Origin: Treponema sp.
GTDB taxonomy: Bacteria; Spirochaetota; Spirochaetia; Treponematales; Breznakiellaceae
Length of the DNA stretch: 6,821 bases
Reading direction: 5' to 3'
Assembly: GCA_031289935.1 (NCBI GenBank)
Contig: JAITON010000176.1
Location: forward strand, 1-6,821
In this document: piece after piece, positions 6,518-6,821 of the stretch
Position numbering within the stretch: the first letter of the stretch is position 1
Layout: every line of letters begins with the position of its first letter
Program-made: the position numbers and the translations under genes
Notes under the pieces: model-generated
The model's input: the letters and a program-made list of their open reading frames with translations, nothing else
The model's database searches: none
What the model was told of the DNA's origin: nothing

Positions 6518-6716
6518 GGGCCACGGCCCGCGCTCCTTGGGCCACGGCCCGCGCTACCGGGCCACGGCCCGCGCTCCTTGGGCCACGGCCCGCGCTCCTC
6601 AGGCCACGGCCCGCGCTCTTCGGGCCACGGCCCGCGCTACCGGGCCACGGCCCGCGCTCCTCAGGCCACGGCCCGCGCTCCTTGGGCCACGGTCCGTGTT
6701 TGCAAGACCACGGTCC
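6518..6716. repeat. Palindromic tandem array, family A (10 units, 20-21 base period)
   Basis: Ten palindromes of the type GGGCC-AC-GGCCC begin at 6518, 6539, 6559, 6580, 6601, 6622, 6642, 6663, 6684 and 6705. Eight units have the core ggccacggccc followed by gcgct and a short variable linker (cctt, cctc, cttc or acc). Units with the acc linker are 20 bases; most others are 21. Units 9 and 10 are diverged (ggccacggtcc, gaccacggtcc) and lead into family B. The mixed 20/21 spacing breaks any reading frame, so the block is not protein-coding. Confidence 0.9.
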
Positions 6717-6723
6717 CCTTGGC

Positions 6724-6821
6724 CGGACAACTGTCCGCGTTGCCCGGACACCTGTCCGCGTTGCCCGGACAACTGTCCGCGTTGCCCGGACAACTGTCCG
6801 CGTTGCCCGGACAACTGTCCG
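6724..6821. repeat. Palindromic tandem array, family B (5 units, 21-base period)
   Basis: Five palindromes of the type CGGACA-AC-TGTCCG occur at 6724, 6745, 6766, 6787 and 6808, separated by cgttgcc. The period is exactly 21 bases. The second unit differs only in its centre (cc instead of ac). The array runs to the last base of the window and probably continues. Aligned on the centre it matches family A (gg-N-c-N-ac-N-g-N-cc-gcg-Y-t). One minus-strand frame reads as a heptapeptide repeat (LSGQRGQ), but no proper start or gene context is seen. Confidence 0.9.

Noticed and set aside
6357..6545. 62-codon minus-strand frame running from the repeats into the 228-residue gene
   Set aside because: It overlaps the start of a well-supported gene in another frame and consists mainly of translated repeats.
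6599..6814. Minus-strand frame encoding LSGQRGQ heptapeptide repeats
   Set aside because: Only a TTG start is available, there is no ribosome binding site, and the 20-base units in family A shift the frame. The heptapeptide is a by-product of a 21-base period. The end of a gene entering from the right cannot be fully excluded.
6518..6821. CRISPR array
   Set aside because: The unit is only 20-21 bases, there are no unique spacers of 30 bases or so, and no cas genes are in view.
6518..6821. Iterons of a plasmid replication origin
   Set aside because: The 21-base spacing fits, but no rep gene or A/T-rich unwinding region is visible. The units are GC-rich palindromes rather than simple direct sites. 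It stays possible only if a rep gene lies just to the right.

Overview
The window is GC-rich (I estimate about 60% or a little more) and gene-dense. It carries two operons that converge, followed on the right by a block of gene-free palindromic tandem repeats. A spirochaete, most likely a Treponema relative from an animal or termite gut, is my best guess. It rests on recalled resemblance of the 228-residue protein and the lipoprotein protease to treponemal proteins, and on the long poly-G tract. No rRNA or other phylogenetic marker is present, so this is inference.

Left operon, plus strand (1-3182): the 3' part of a large uncharacterised protein ends in acidic D-x-[DN]-x-D-G loops of calcium-binding type. 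Its stop overlaps by four bases (ATGA) the start of a lipoprotein-anchored HtrA/DegP-like S1C serine protease with an extra N-terminal helical region and two PDZ-like regions. The pair looks translationally coupled and probably acts in the cell envelope. Three perfect hairpins lie just beyond it (3205-3265), between the convergent genes.

Right operon, minus strand, read from 6405 down to 3249: an unrecognised 228-residue protein, a stand-alone condensation-type acyltransferase (HHxxxDG), and an SGNH/GDSL hydrolase with its own N-terminal beta-rich domain. The gaps are 26 bases and 11 bases. An acyl-transferring enzyme next to an acyl-removing one suggests work on the same class of acylated molecule. 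The last codons of the acyltransferase hold an uninterrupted run of 14 G (C on the plus strand), a classic slippage site, right before the hydrolase start.

Right end (6406-6821): no gene is supported. Next to the 228-residue gene is a nested leader hairpin, then a tandem array of short palindromes with a period of 20-21 bases that runs off the right edge. It has three sequence families (6461-6502, 6518-6716, 6724-6821). Fifteen consecutive palindromes keep the same geometry and the same two-base centre position while the arm sequence changes in matched pairs (GC to GT to AT). This is the most striking signal in the window: palindromy and helical spacing appear conserved rather than sequence.
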